Below, piece after piece: positions 1 through 8,550 of a DNA stretch of 29,297 bases. Made by a program: the position numbers and the translations under genes. This DNA comes from Andeanibacterium sp035497315 (GTDB lineage Bacteria > Pseudomonadota > Alphaproteobacteria > Sphingomonadales > Sphingomonadaceae). The DNA lies in assembly GCA_035497315.1 (NCBI GenBank), contig DATJDU010000016.1:1-29297 (forward strand), given 5' to 3'. The notes beneath the pieces were generated by a model that had not been told where the DNA came from, searched no databases, and saw only the letters and a program-made list of their open reading frames with translations. How positions within the stretch are numbered: the stretch's first letter is position 1; each line of letters opens with the position of its first letter.

Positions 1-1
1 G

Positions 2-1390
2 GACGAAGCCTTCGCCGAATTCGCAGGCAAGACCTGGAACGGCAATTGGTGGGAGATGGGCGGCGGCGGCACCGTGTGGGATTCGGTGGTCTATGATGCC
101 GATTTCAACCAGCTGATCGTGGGCGTGGGCAATGGCTCGCCGTGGAACCACCGCGCCCGCTCGGCCGGCAAGGGGGACAATCTGTTCCTCTCCTCGATCC
201 TCGCGCTCGATCCGGATACCGGCAAGTATAAGTGGCATTATCAGGTGAATCCGGGCGAGACCTGGGACTTTACCGCCACCCAGCAGATCACGCTGGCGGA
301 GCTGACCATCGACGGGAAACCGCGCAAGGTGCTGATGCAGGCGCCGAAGAACGGGTTCTTCTATGTGATCGACCGCAGTAACGGGAAGCTGATCAGCGCC
401 GAAAACTTCGTGCCGCAGAACTGGGCGGAGAAGATCGACCTTGTCACCGGCCGCCCGGTCGAACGCCCCGAGGCACGCTTCGCCGACAAGCCTTACATGG
501 TCTATCCTTCGGGCCTTGGCGCCCATGCCTGGATGCCGATGAGCTATTCGCCCAAGACCGGGCTGGTCTACATCCCCGCCATGCATGCGCCGATCACCAT
601 GGCGGACAATGTGAATTACGAGCGGCATCCCGGCCGCTGGAACACCGGCGTCAATATGGGCGGGCTGCCGCCCAAGGGGCAGGAGAAGGAAGCCGCCTTC
701 ATGGGCTGGCTGGTCGCGTGGGACCCGGTGAAGCAGAAACCCGCATGGAAGGTCGAGCGGCCCTGGCCGTGGAACGGCGGCACTTTGGCCACCGGAGGCA
801 ATCTGGTGTTCCAGGGCGACGCCTATGGCAAGTTCCACGCCTATGACGCGCGCGACGGGAAGGAATTGTGGACCTTCGATGCACAGCAAGGCGTGCTGGC
901 CGGGCCGATCACCTATCGGGTGAACGGTGTGCAATATGTCGCGGTGCTGGCCGGCTATGGCGGCTCCATGGGCATGGCGCGCGCGGCGGACTGGATGGAA
1001 ACCCCGCCCCCGCCGGGCAAGCTGCTGGTGTTCAAGGTCGGTGGCACGGCCAAATTGCCGGAACGTCCGCCCCACATCCCCCCGCCCTTTGCGGTGAGCG
1101 ACGAGACATTCACTCCGGCCCAGCTGGCGGAAGGCCAGAAATGGTACCTCGCCTATTGCAGCATCTGCCATGCGGGGCCGACCAATCCGGACCTGTTCCG
1201 ATCGCAATATGCGCTGAGCGCGGACGCATGGCGGTCCGTGGTGATCGACGGCGCATTGCAGGATAACGGCATGGCGAGCTTTGCCGAGCAGCTGACGAAG
1301 GAGCAGGCCGAATCGATCCGCGCCTATATGCTCAAGCTGGGCAAGGAAGGCACGGCTGCGGAAACGGCCCGCACAGCGAAGGGGAAGTAG
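2..1390 (+). CDS. PQQ-dependent alcohol dehydrogenase with C-terminal cytochrome c domain (5' end cut off)
   Basis: The reading frame is open from base 2, so the gene enters from outside the window and only its 3' part (about 463 residues) is present. It resembles type II quinohemoprotein alcohol dehydrogenases, periplasmic enzymes that oxidise alcohols with PQQ and pass electrons through a bound heme c. Visible beta-propeller blocks are GGGGTVWDS, NPGETWDFTATQ (its Asp corresponds to the family's catalytic base) and APKNGFFYVIDR, then GNLVFQGDAYGKFHAYDA. After a proline-rich linker comes a short cytochrome c domain with the heme site CSICH (bases about 1157-1171) and a likely axial Met in DNGMASF. 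The N-terminal signal peptide and first blades are missing. The specific alcohol substrate cannot be read from this fragment. Family assignment is firm; type II subtype is inferred from the fused heme domain. Confidence 0.93.
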   Translation, partial: DEAFAEFAGKTWNGNWWEMGGGGTVWDSVVYDADFNQLIVGVGNGSPWNHRARSAGKGDNLFLSSILALDPDTGKYKWHYQVNPGETWDFTATQQITLAELTIDGKPRKVLMQAPKNGFFYVIDRSNGKLISAENFVPQNWAEKIDLVTGRPVERPEARFADKPYMVYPSGLGAHAWMPMSYSPKTGLVYIPAMHAPITMADNVNYERHPGRWNTGVNMGGLPPKGQEKEAAFMGWLVAWDPVKQKPAWKVERPWPWNGGTLATGGNLVFQGDAYGKFHAYDARDGKELWTFDAQQGVLAGPITYRVNGVQYVAVLAGYGGSMGMARAADWMETPPPPGKLLVFKVGGTAKLPERPPHIPPPFAVSDETFTPAQLAEGQKWYLAYCSICHAGPTNPDLFRSQYALSADAWRSVVIDGALQDNGMASFAEQLTKEQAESIRAYMLKLGKEGTAAETARTAKGK

Positions 1391-1397
1391 TCGGAGC

Positions 1398-1526
1398 TTA
1401 GAACAGCGCCGGAAGCGCGGGCCCTGCGGCAATCAGGGCCAAAGCGCAGCCCCACACGAGAACGCGGCGGAGAAGTTCCACCGGCTCGGGCGTGATGTCG
1501 TAAGCGAGGGCGAGGGCACATGCCAT
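1398..1526 (-). CDS. candidate 42-residue membrane micro-ORF downstream of agmatine deiminase
   Basis: A short leftward frame (ATG at 1526, TAA at 1398) would encode 42 residues: a short N-terminus, a polar stretch YDITPEPVELLRR, then a hydrophobic segment VLVWGCALALIAAG that could span the membrane. Its third codon positions are GC-rich, as in neighbouring genes. An AAAAGG ribosome-binding-like sequence sits 5 nt before the ATG, in the loop of a GAGCG/CGCTC hairpin. It begins 47 bp after the agmatine deiminase stop on the same strand and could be a third operon member. I do not recognise a family. It could also be a chance frame, since 42 codons is within random expectation in GC-rich DNA. 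Confidence 0.4.
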   Translation of the reverse strand: MACALALAYDITPEPVELLRRVLVWGCALALIAAGPALPALF

Positions 1527-1573
1527 GAGCGCCTTTTCGCTCCGAAAGTCCTAACGAAGCGTTAAGTTTCGTA

Positions 1574-2557
1574 TCAGGCGATAGCGCTGGGCATCTGCTG
1601 GCTGGCGCAATGAAAGCTGCCGCCGCCCGCCAGCACGCCGTCTGCCGGCAGGCCGATGGTCTCGCGGTCGGGGAAACAGGCCGCCACGGCCGCAACGCCT
1701 TCCTCGTCCAGCGGGCTGCCATAGGTCGGCACCACGACCAGCTTCGAGGTGATGGCGAAGTTCATATAGCTGGCCGGTTCGGCATCTTCGCCCCCCACCA
1801 GACCCGGGGAGGGAATGTCCCGCACTTCCAGCCCGAAGGCCTTGGCCCGTCCGCGCGCATCCGCATAGACTGCGGCATTGGGATCGTCTGCCCCGCTCGC
1901 TACCGGCAGCGCCAGCACACCCGGCGCCACGAAACGGGCAAGATTATCGACATGACCGTCCGTATGGTCGTTGAGCAGCCCCTCGCCCAGCCACAGCACC
2001 CGGTCGAAACCGAGATCGCGCGCCAGCCGCATTTCGATTTCCGCGCGGGAAAGCTGCGGGTTGCGATTGGGGTTCAGCAGCACCTGTTCGGTGGTGACAA
2101 CAAGGCCGGTCCCGTCATTGTCGATCGCGCCGCCTTCCAGAATCCAGTCGCAGCTTTCCACCGACAAACCGGCATCGCGCGCGATTTCCGCGCCGATTTC
2201 CTGATCGCCCGCCATCAGATATTTGCCGCCCCAGCCATTGAAGCCGAAGCGCCGGGCAAGGCGGTTGCCCGCATCGTCCATCACCACCAGCGGCCCGGTG
2301 TCGCGCAGCCACACATCGCCATAGACGCGCCGTTCCACCGTCACTGCCGCGCTCACCAGAGAACGGGCGCGGGCCTCGTTCTCCTCATTGCGCACCAGCA
2401 GCCGCGCCTGCTGGCCGCTTTCGGCCACGGCGCTGGCAAAGGCGGCGATCTGTTCCTGTGCGCGCGGCAGCGAATCGGGCCATTCCACCGGATCGTGGGG
2501 AAAGCCGATCCACAGCCAGTCCTGCGGGGCGAATTCTGAAGGCATGCGATAGGTCAT
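1574..2557 (-). CDS. aguA: agmatine deiminase (agmatine iminohydrolase)
   Basis: This 327-residue protein belongs to the porphyromonas-type arginine deiminase (PAD_porph) family. Agmatine deiminases hydrolyse agmatine to N-carbamoylputrescine and ammonia in the arginine-decarboxylase route to putrescine. Visible family blocks are WLRDTGPLVV (residues 83-92), EGGAIDNDGTGLVVTTEQVL (141-160), NDHTDGHVDNLARF (196-209, with the active-site His region) and GGGSFHCASQQMP (311-323), where Cys317 is the expected nucleophile. Length is slightly below the usual 340-370. The start at 2557 (MTYRMPSEF) lies 8 bp after the peptidase stop; a second ATG four codons later (2545) is possible. The frame is open further upstream, but that stretch is antisense-like to the peptidase gene. 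Translation is probably coupled to the peptidase. No signal peptide, so cytoplasmic. Confidence 0.93.
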   Translation of the reverse strand: MTYRMPSEFAPQDWLWIGFPHDPVEWPDSLPRAQEQIAAFASAVAESGQQARLLVRNEENEARARSLVSAAVTVERRVYGDVWLRDTGPLVVMDDAGNRLARRFGFNGWGGKYLMAGDQEIGAEIARDAGLSVESCDWILEGGAIDNDGTGLVVTTEQVLLNPNRNPQLSRAEIEMRLARDLGFDRVLWLGEGLLNDHTDGHVDNLARFVAPGVLALPVASGADDPNAAVYADARGRAKAFGLEVRDIPSPGLVGGEDAEPASYMNFAITSKLVVVPTYGSPLDEEGVAAVAACFPDRETIGLPADGVLAGGGSFHCASQQMPSAIA

Positions 2558-2565
2558 GGTAAGTC

Positions 2566-4278
2566 TCAGCAACCGCCCTTGGTCTTCTTGCAACTGGCAT
2601 CGCGAATGCGGCGGAACTCGTCGCCGATCTGCCAGTTGGGCCAGGCGCTGCTCTGGGCCATCATCCGCCCGAGCATGTAATAGAGCTCCATATCCTGCCG
2701 GGTGGAGTTGAAATCCCACTTGGGATCGAATTCGTCATTCGCGGCGTGATAGGCGTTCATCGTATAGCGTTCCTGCCATGCGCCGCCCGCTGCGCGCCCG
2801 CCATCGACGAAATCCTCGCCCCCTTCGACATAGAGCATCGGCACGCCGCGTTTGGCGAAGCTGAAATGGTCCGAACGGTAATAGAAGCCTGCCTGGGGAG
2901 ACTGGTCGGGCGTAGCGGTGCGGCCTTGCTTTGCCAGCACTTTGGCCAGGAAGGCGTCCAGCTCGCTCTTGCCGCCGCCCACCACGCTCACGTCGCGTGC
3001 GGGGCCCGCCAGCAGCGGCGTATCGATGTTGAGCCCGCCCACGATGTGGTCCAGCGGAAAGATCGGATTGGCGGCGAGATATTCGCTGCCCAGCAAGCCC
3101 TGCTCTTCCGCCGTCAGCGCGACAAAGGCCATGCTGCGCGCGGCAGGACCGGCCTTGGCCTGCGCCTGTGCCAGCGCCACGATCGCGCCCACGCCCGCCG
3201 CATTGTCGATCGCGCCATTGCAGATATCGTCGCCCTTATCGTCGGGAGTACAGCGACCGAGATGGTCCCAATGGGCCGAATGGAGCACATATTCGTCGGG
3301 CCGGGTGGTGCCCGGCAGCACGCCGATCACATTCTTCGAGACGTAACGGCGGATGTCGTTGCCGAAGGCCGTGGAGATCGAGAGGCCCAGCGGCACCGGC
3401 TTGAAGCCCTTGTGCATTGCCGCGCCTTCCAGCGTGTTCAGATCCTTGCCGGCGGCGGTAATCAGCTTTTTGGCTGCATCGTTCTGCAGCCAGCCGTTCA
3501 TCAGCGTCTGGTCCGCCCCGCCATCGGCGCGTTCGGCAAAGGCTTGCGGGCCGGTCCAGCCTTCCTGCACCACGTTCCAGCCATAGGATGCGGGGAAAGT
3601 GTCATGCACGATCAGCGCGGCGGCTGCGCCCTGCCGGGCGGCTTCCTCGAATTTGTAGGTCCAGCGCCCGTAATAAGTCATGGCCGCGCCGCCGAAGGGG
3701 CCTTCGAGACTGTCGGTCAGCCAGTCGGGATCGTTGACCAGGATCACTGCGGTCTTCCCGCGCATGTTGACCCCGGCATAATCGTTCCAGCCCTTTTCCG
3801 GCGCCACGATGCCATAGCCGACGAACACCAGCTCGCTGTCCTTCAGCTCGATCTGCGGCTGTTCGCGATAGGTTACGCCCACCCATTCGGCGCCATGGGC
3901 CAGGTCGATTTCTTCCCCATGGCCTTTCACGGCCATCGTCCCGAAATCGCGCCCGGTGATTTCCACCAGCGGCACGTCCTGGAACCAGCTGCCCTTGTTG
4001 CCCGGCTGCAGCCCGGCCTCGGCGAATTTCTTCACCAGATAATCGAGAGTTTTCGTCTCGCCCGCCGTGCCGGGGAAACGGCCCTCGAACGCGTCGGAGG
4101 AAAGTACTTTCGTCACTTCGCGCATCAGGCCGGTGTCGATCGGCGCGGGATCGACATCGGGGATGTCCATCGTCGCGACATCGGTCATGCCCTGGGCCAT
4201 GCTGGTGTCGTAAGTTCCGCCAGTGGCGCAGCCGGCCAGCAGCAGCGCGGCACCGGCGGGAAGGATAAAGCGAAGCAT
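2566..4278 (-). CDS. M28 family zinc aminopeptidase, lipoprotein, with PA-type insert
   Basis: This 570-residue protein starts with a lipoprotein signal (MLRFILPAGAALLLAGC; lipobox LAGC, lipidated Cys17), so it is expected to be anchored in the cell envelope. The catalytic domain shows the M28 di-zinc set: His336 and Asp338 in HWDHLG, Asp358 in GAIDNAAG, Glu391-Glu392 in TAEEQGLLGSEY, Asp419 in NIDT and His471 in SDHFSF. Residues about 150-240 (VFVGYGIVAPEKGW...AALIVHD) look like a protease-associated (PA) domain inserted before the catalytic core. M28 enzymes remove N-terminal residues from peptides; the exact preference is unknown. The frame is open upstream to about 4767, but that part opposes glnE; the lipobox fixes the start at 4278. 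It is divergent from glnE (121 bp apart) and 8 bp from aguA, which it probably shares a transcript with. Confidence 0.93.
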   Translation of the reverse strand: MLRFILPAGAALLLAGCATGGTYDTSMAQGMTDVATMDIPDVDPAPIDTGLMREVTKVLSSDAFEGRFPGTAGETKTLDYLVKKFAEAGLQPGNKGSWFQDVPLVEITGRDFGTMAVKGHGEEIDLAHGAEWVGVTYREQPQIELKDSELVFVGYGIVAPEKGWNDYAGVNMRGKTAVILVNDPDWLTDSLEGPFGGAAMTYYGRWTYKFEEAARQGAAAALIVHDTFPASYGWNVVQEGWTGPQAFAERADGGADQTLMNGWLQNDAAKKLITAAGKDLNTLEGAAMHKGFKPVPLGLSISTAFGNDIRRYVSKNVIGVLPGTTRPDEYVLHSAHWDHLGRCTPDDKGDDICNGAIDNAAGVGAIVALAQAQAKAGPAARSMAFVALTAEEQGLLGSEYLAANPIFPLDHIVGGLNIDTPLLAGPARDVSVVGGGKSELDAFLAKVLAKQGRTATPDQSPQAGFYYRSDHFSFAKRGVPMLYVEGGEDFVDGGRAAGGAWQERYTMNAYHAANDEFDPKWDFNSTRQDMELYYMLGRMMAQSSAWPNWQIGDEFRRIRDASCKKTKGGC

Positions 4279-4356
4279 TGCGGGCCCTGTTCGAATGCGT
4301 GATCCGCCCCCAGCCTTGGCAGAGCGCAAAGAGCGACACAAGCGGGGGCGCTTTCT

Positions 4357-4390
4357 CCTGCCCTTGCTCCCTTTCGCGCGGCAGGGCAGG
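4357..4390. repeat. inverted repeat in the glnE leader, next to the ribosome-binding site
   Basis: CCTGCCCT at 4357-4364 is matched by AGGGCAGG at 4383-4390, giving an 8-bp stem around an 18-nt loop. The right arm runs straight into the purine-rich GGGAGGGGG ribosome-binding sequence 3 nt before the glnE ATG. The loop also contains GCTCCC, which could pair with that sequence. It may be a leader hairpin affecting glnE translation, or a remnant of a dispersed GC-rich intergenic repeat. Confidence 0.5.
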
Positions 4391-4399
4391 GAGGGGGCG

Positions 4400-7108
4400 A
4401 TGGAACGATCCTGGCAATCCGCGCTCGAACGGGCACGCAAGCATTCGCCCTTCCTCTCGCTGGGGCTGGACCGGCAGCCTGAGCTTGTCGCCCTGCTCGA
4501 AGCGGGCAAGGGTGCGGAGGCGCTCGAATGGGCGAAGGCCGCTGGCGAAGGCGCGCCCGATGTCGCCACTGCGCTGCGGCGGGAACGCTGGGGCCTTGCA
4601 GTGGCGCTGGGCATTGGCGATCTGGCAGGCACCTTCCCGCTGACGCTGGTGATGGAGGAACTGTCCGCCTTTGCCGACCGGGCGATGGACCAGGCGATTG
4701 CCGCCGCGATCCGTGCGCGGGTGGAGGATGCGGAGCCTGCGGGCTTTACCGCGCTGGCACTGGGCAAGCATGGCGCGAGGGAGCTGAACTACAGCTCGGA
4801 CATCGATCCGATCCTGCTTTACGATCCCGAACGCCTGCCCCGCCGCGAGCGGGACGAGCCGGGCGAGGCAGCCCAGCGTGTGGCGCGCAATCTGGTGGAA
4901 ACGCTCTCTCGCCAGACGGCTGATGGCTATGTCTTCCGGGTCGATCTGCGGCTGCGCCCGGCATCCGAAGTCTCTCCCTTGGCTATTTCGTTCAACGCGG
5001 CGCTGACTCACTACGAATCGCTGGCGCTGGCGTGGGAACGCGCGGCCTTCATCCGGGCGCGGGCCTGTGCGGGGGACATTGCGGCGGGGGAGGAATTCCT
5101 GCGCCAGATCCGTTCCTTCGTGTGGCGGCGCAATCTGGATTTCGGCGCGATCGAGGAAATCCGCCGCCTCACCGCGCGCATTCGCTCGCACCACGGCGGG
5201 CCGCAGGCGCCGGGGCCGGGCTTCGATGTGAAGCGTGGGCGCGGCGGCATTCGCGAAGTGGAATTCTTCGCCCAGACCCATCAGCTGATCCATGGCGGGC
5301 GCAGGCCCTCGCTCAGGGTGCGCGGCACCCGCGCAGCGCTGGATGCGCTGGCGGTGGAAGGGATCATCGCCACCGAAGACGCCCAGGTACTGGGCGAAAG
5401 CTATGATCGGCTGCGCGTGATCGAACACCGGCTGCAGATGGTGGCGGACCGGCAGACTCACAGCCTGCCCACCGATAGCGATGCGCTCGACAATGTCGCC
5501 TGGCTCGACGGGCTGGCGGGCGGAGAGGCGCTGCTGGCCGAGCTGGCCGAAATCACCGACAGGGTCGCCAGCCGCTACGATGCGCTGCTCGACGGGCCGG
5601 ACAGTGCCGCCTCCCCCCTGCCGCTGGGGCAGGATGGCGTGGTGGCGGAGCGGCTGGGCCAGCTCGGCTTTTCCGATCCCACTCATCTGGCCGAGCGGAT
5701 CGAGGGCTGGAGCGATGGGCGCGTACGTGCCTTGCGCAGCGAAGCCGCCCGCGCGGCGTTCGAGGCAGTGTTCCCCGCTTTGCTGGAGGCGCTGGCCAAG
5801 GCCCCGGACCCCGACCGGGCGGTTGCCCGGTGGGAGAGGTTGCTGGTCAATCTGCCCAGCGCGGTGAATCTTTTCCGCCTGCTGGAGGCGCGGCCCGGCC
5901 TGCTGGAACAGCTCATCGCCATCCTCACTCTCGCCCCGCCGCTGGCGGACGAGCTGGCGCGGCGGCCCGATCTGCTCGACGCGCTGATCGATACATCCGC
6001 GCTCGATCTGCCGGGCAGCGTGGAAGACCTTGCCGCGCGGATGAGCCTGCCCGAAGGCGCGGGCTATGAGGAACTGCTCGACCGGGTGCGGCGCGTGGTG
6101 GGCGAAACCCGCTTTGCGCTGGGTGTCCAGCTGATCGAAGCCGCGCAGGACCCGCTGGAGATTGCCGAGGCATTGTCGCGCACGGCTGAGGCTGCGCTGG
6201 CAGTGTGCCTCAAGGGGGCGGAGGCGGAATTCGCCCGTATCCACGGCCGCATTCCGGGGCACGATCTGCTGGTGCTGGGCCTCGGAAGGCTGGGTGGCGG
6301 GGCGCTTACCCATGCCTCCGACCTCGATCTGATCTATCTGTTCAGCACCGGGGACGGGGCAAGCGACGTCCAGTCCGATGGCGAAAGGCCGCTGGGCGTC
6401 ACGCTCTATTTCAACCGGCTGGCCCAGCGTGTGACGGCGGCACTCAGCGTCGCCACGGCGGAGGGGCCGCTCTACGAAGTGGACACGCGCCTGCGCCCGC
6501 AAGGCAATCAGGGGCCGCTTTCGGCCAGCTTGGACAGCTTCGAACGCTACCAGAAGCAGGATGCCTGGACCTGGGAGCATATGGCGCTGAACCGCGCCCG
6601 CGTGCTGGCTGGCCCGCCGCAGGCCCGCGCCCAGCTGGAAGCGATCCTGTCGCAGGTGCTGCACACCCCGCGCGATCCGGTGAAGCTGAGGGACGATGTG
6701 CTGAAGATGCGGCATGAAATGGCCGCTCACAAGGCACCCAAGGGCGCGCTGGACGTGAAGCTGCATCGCGGCGGGCTGGTCGATCTGGAATTCCTGATCC
6801 ATTATCTGCAATTGCGCGAAAGGATCGCGCTGACGCCCGAAATGGTCGGCGCGCTGACCGGGCTGGTGCAGGCGGGGCTGCTGCCCGATACACTGCTGAA
6901 TGCGCAGAAGCTGCTCATCCGGGTGCTGGTGGCCGCGCGGTTGCTGGCGCCCGATTCGCAAGAGCCTTCCGCTGCCGCCCGCGCCGTTCTGGCGCGCAGT
7001 TGCGGCGCGCCCTCCTACCCTGCCCTGCTTGAAATGCTGGCCCAGGCGCGGCACGACGTGGCCGCTGCCTGGGCGGCGACTTTCGGCGAAACACTGGAGA
7101 TGGAATGA
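4400..7108 (+). CDS. glnE: bifunctional glutamine synthetase adenylyltransferase / adenylyl-removing enzyme
   Basis: This 902-residue protein is GlnE, which adenylylates glutamine synthetase (inactivating it) and removes the AMP again in response to PII and glutamine. It has the diagnostic double nucleotidyltransferase layout. The N-terminal adenylyl-removing domain carries GKHGARELNYSSDID from residue 122, and the C-terminal adenylyltransferase domain carries GLGRLGG...ASDLDLIYLF from about residue 627. Both Asp-x-Asp metal sites are intact. Length fits the family (about 900-980). The ATG at 4400 has a strong purine-rich ribosome-binding site and gives a normal N-terminus; the frame is open upstream to 4223, but those residues are not family-like. 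Its stop overlaps the bcp start by 4 bp. Confidence 0.97.
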   Translation: MERSWQSALERARKHSPFLSLGLDRQPELVALLEAGKGAEALEWAKAAGEGAPDVATALRRERWGLAVALGIGDLAGTFPLTLVMEELSAFADRAMDQAIAAAIRARVEDAEPAGFTALALGKHGARELNYSSDIDPILLYDPERLPRRERDEPGEAAQRVARNLVETLSRQTADGYVFRVDLRLRPASEVSPLAISFNAALTHYESLALAWERAAFIRARACAGDIAAGEEFLRQIRSFVWRRNLDFGAIEEIRRLTARIRSHHGGPQAPGPGFDVKRGRGGIREVEFFAQTHQLIHGGRRPSLRVRGTRAALDALAVEGIIATEDAQVLGESYDRLRVIEHRLQMVADRQTHSLPTDSDALDNVAWLDGLAGGEALLAELAEITDRVASRYDALLDGPDSAASPLPLGQDGVVAERLGQLGFSDPTHLAERIEGWSDGRVRALRSEAARAAFEAVFPALLEALAKAPDPDRAVARWERLLVNLPSAVNLFRLLEARPGLLEQLIAILTLAPPLADELARRPDLLDALIDTSALDLPGSVEDLAARMSLPEGAGYEELLDRVRRVVGETRFALGVQLIEAAQDPLEIAEALSRTAEAALAVCLKGAEAEFARIHGRIPGHDLLVLGLGRLGGGALTHASDLDLIYLFSTGDGASDVQSDGERPLGVTLYFNRLAQRVTAALSVATAEGPLYEVDTRLRPQGNQGPLSASLDSFERYQKQDAWTWEHMALNRARVLAGPPQARAQLEAILSQVLHTPRDPVKLRDDVLKMRHEMAAHKAPKGALDVKLHRGGLVDLEFLIHYLQLRERIALTPEMVGALTGLVQAGLLPDTLLNAQKLLIRVLVAARLLAPDSQEPSAAARAVLARSCGAPSYPALLEMLAQARHDVAAAWAATFGETLEME

Positions 7109-7593
7109 TGAGCGAACGCACCGATAGTGGCCCCGGCATCGGCGACATCTTGCCCGACATCGCCCTCGAAACGCCCGATGGCGGCAGCGTGAAGCCCTCC
7201 AGCTTCAAGGGCCGCAAGCTGGTGCTGTTCTTCTATCCCAAGGACGATACGCCCGGCTGCACGACGGAGAACAAGGATTTCTCTGCCCTTGCCGGCGAGT
7301 TCGAACAGGCCGGCACTGCCCTGCTGGGCGTCAGCAAGGACCCGCCGAAAAAGCACGCCAAATTCATCGAGAAGCACGCCCTTGCCGCTCCGCTTGCCTC
7401 CGATGCGGAAGTGGATGGTCTGGCCGATGCGCTGGGCATCTGGACCGAGAAGAGCATGTATGGCCGCACCTATATGGGGATGGTGCGCACGACCTATCTC
7501 GTCGATGCCGACGGCCGGATCGCGCGGGTCTGGCGCAAGGTGAAGGTGAAGGGCCACGCGGAGGAAGTTCTGGCCGCGGCGAAAGCACTCTAG
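7105..7593 (+). CDS. bcp: thioredoxin-dependent peroxiredoxin, BCP/PrxQ type, single cysteine
   Basis: This 162-residue protein is a BCP/PrxQ peroxiredoxin that reduces hydroperoxides in the cytoplasm. The peroxidatic site is FYPKDDTPGCTTE with Cys52. It is the only cysteine in the protein: the resolving Cys found five residues further on in the E. coli type is replaced by Lys, so it should work as a 1-Cys peroxiredoxin using an external thiol. The first ATG (7105) overlaps the glnE stop as ATGA; the next codon is also ATG (7108) and could be the true start. GGAG at 7096-7099 serves as ribosome-binding site. It is translationally coupled with glnE and followed 8 bp later by the DUF455 gene, so the three form one operon. 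Confidence 0.95.
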   Translation: MMSERTDSGPGIGDILPDIALETPDGGSVKPSSFKGRKLVLFFYPKDDTPGCTTENKDFSALAGEFEQAGTALLGVSKDPPKKHAKFIEKHALAAPLASDAEVDGLADALGIWTEKSMYGRTYMGMVRTTYLVDADGRIARVWRKVKVKGHAEEVLAAAKAL

Positions 7594-7601
7594 GCTCCCT
7601 T

Positions 7602-8396
7602 ATGTCCCGCTCAGTCGCCGCTGCGGTCCGTTCCGCATTGCTCACTGCAGAGCCGCGCGCCAAGGCCTTTGCCGCGCGGGAAGTGGCGCGCAACTGGCGC
7701 CTGGGCAGGCTGGACTTCGCCTTCGACGCGGAGATGCCGGATCGCCCCGCATCGCCCGATGCGCCCGAGCTGCTGCCGCCCAACCGCATGCCCAAGCGTG
7801 GCAAGGGCGGTTCGGAGCGGGCCCGCATCGCCTTGTGGCACGCGCTTTGCCATATCGAATTCGTCGCCATCGACCTCGCGCTCGACATGGCCGGGCGATT
7901 CGGGGCCGAGATGGGCGAGGAATTCGTTGCCGACTTCCTTGGCGTCGCGGCGGACGAGGCGATGCATTTCGCCCTGCTGGAGCGCAAGCTGCGGGCGCTG
8001 GGCAGTTTCTACGGCGCCTTGCCCGCCCATGGCGGCCTGTGGGAAGCGGCGGACAAGACCCGGCACGATGTGGCTGCGCGGCTGGCGATCGTGCCGATGG
8101 TGCTGGAAGCGCGCGCGCTCGACATCACCCCCGCCACGCGCGACCGGGTGCGCGCGCAGGGCGATGAAGGCGGCGCCAGGATTCTGGAAAGGATCCTGAA
8201 CGATGAAATCCGGCATGTTTCGATCGGGACGAAACACTTTGCCGCATGTTGCTCGAAGACGGCGAAAAGCCCGGAAATCCGGTGGCGAGAACTGGTCGCA
8301 ACCCATTTCAGTGGCGGCGTTAAGCCACCGTTCAACGACTCAGCGCGTTCCGCAGCCGGTTTGTCGCTGAGCTACTACGGCGTGCTTGCCACCTGA
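7602..8396 (+). CDS. DUF455 ferritin-like domain protein
   Basis: This 264-residue protein matches the DUF455 family of ferritin-like helical proteins. Conserved acidic and His residues lie in ALCHIEFVAIDLALDMA, VAADEAMHFALLERKLRALG and ILNDEIRHVSIGTKHF, spaced as expected for a four-helix bundle binding two metal ions. Other family-typical stretches are GSFYGALPAHGGLW and RLAIVPMVLEARALDITP. The family is distantly compared with MiaE-type tRNA hydroxylases, but the true reaction is unknown and I do not assign one. It starts 8 bp after bcp and is the last gene of the glnE-bcp-DUF455 operon. No signal peptide, so cytoplasmic. No clear terminator follows; a small CCCTGT/ACAGGG inverted repeat lies just downstream, without a T-run. 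Confidence 0.9.
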   Translation: MSRSVAAAVRSALLTAEPRAKAFAAREVARNWRLGRLDFAFDAEMPDRPASPDAPELLPPNRMPKRGKGGSERARIALWHALCHIEFVAIDLALDMAGRFGAEMGEEFVADFLGVAADEAMHFALLERKLRALGSFYGALPAHGGLWEAADKTRHDVAARLAIVPMVLEARALDITPATRDRVRAQGDEGGARILERILNDEIRHVSIGTKHFAACCSKTAKSPEIRWRELVATHFSGGVKPPFNDSARSAAGLSLSYYGVLAT

Positions 8397-8550
8397 GCCC
8401 ACCCTTGTTTACCACCCTGTCAACAGGGGGCACGGGGTCAATTTCCCGGCTTTGAAAACAACCAACGGCCTGTTCCTGGGCCATCGCTCTTGGGGGATCG
8501 AGGGCGACGTAAGTCGCACTAGATTTTTAGGACGGGACAACAGGTCGCAT

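Noticed and set aside
3602..7054. Very long leftward open frame (1150 codons) opposite glnE and the M28 gene
   Set aside because: It is antisense to glnE, which has complete family motifs; its product is Arg/Gln/Pro-rich without recognisable domains. Long antisense frames are common in GC-rich genes.
8397..8550. In-frame upstream extension of the M23 peptidase and the CCCTGT/ACAGGG repeat as a terminator
   Set aside because: The extension would place the signal peptide internally, and the repeat has no T-run, so neither is supported.
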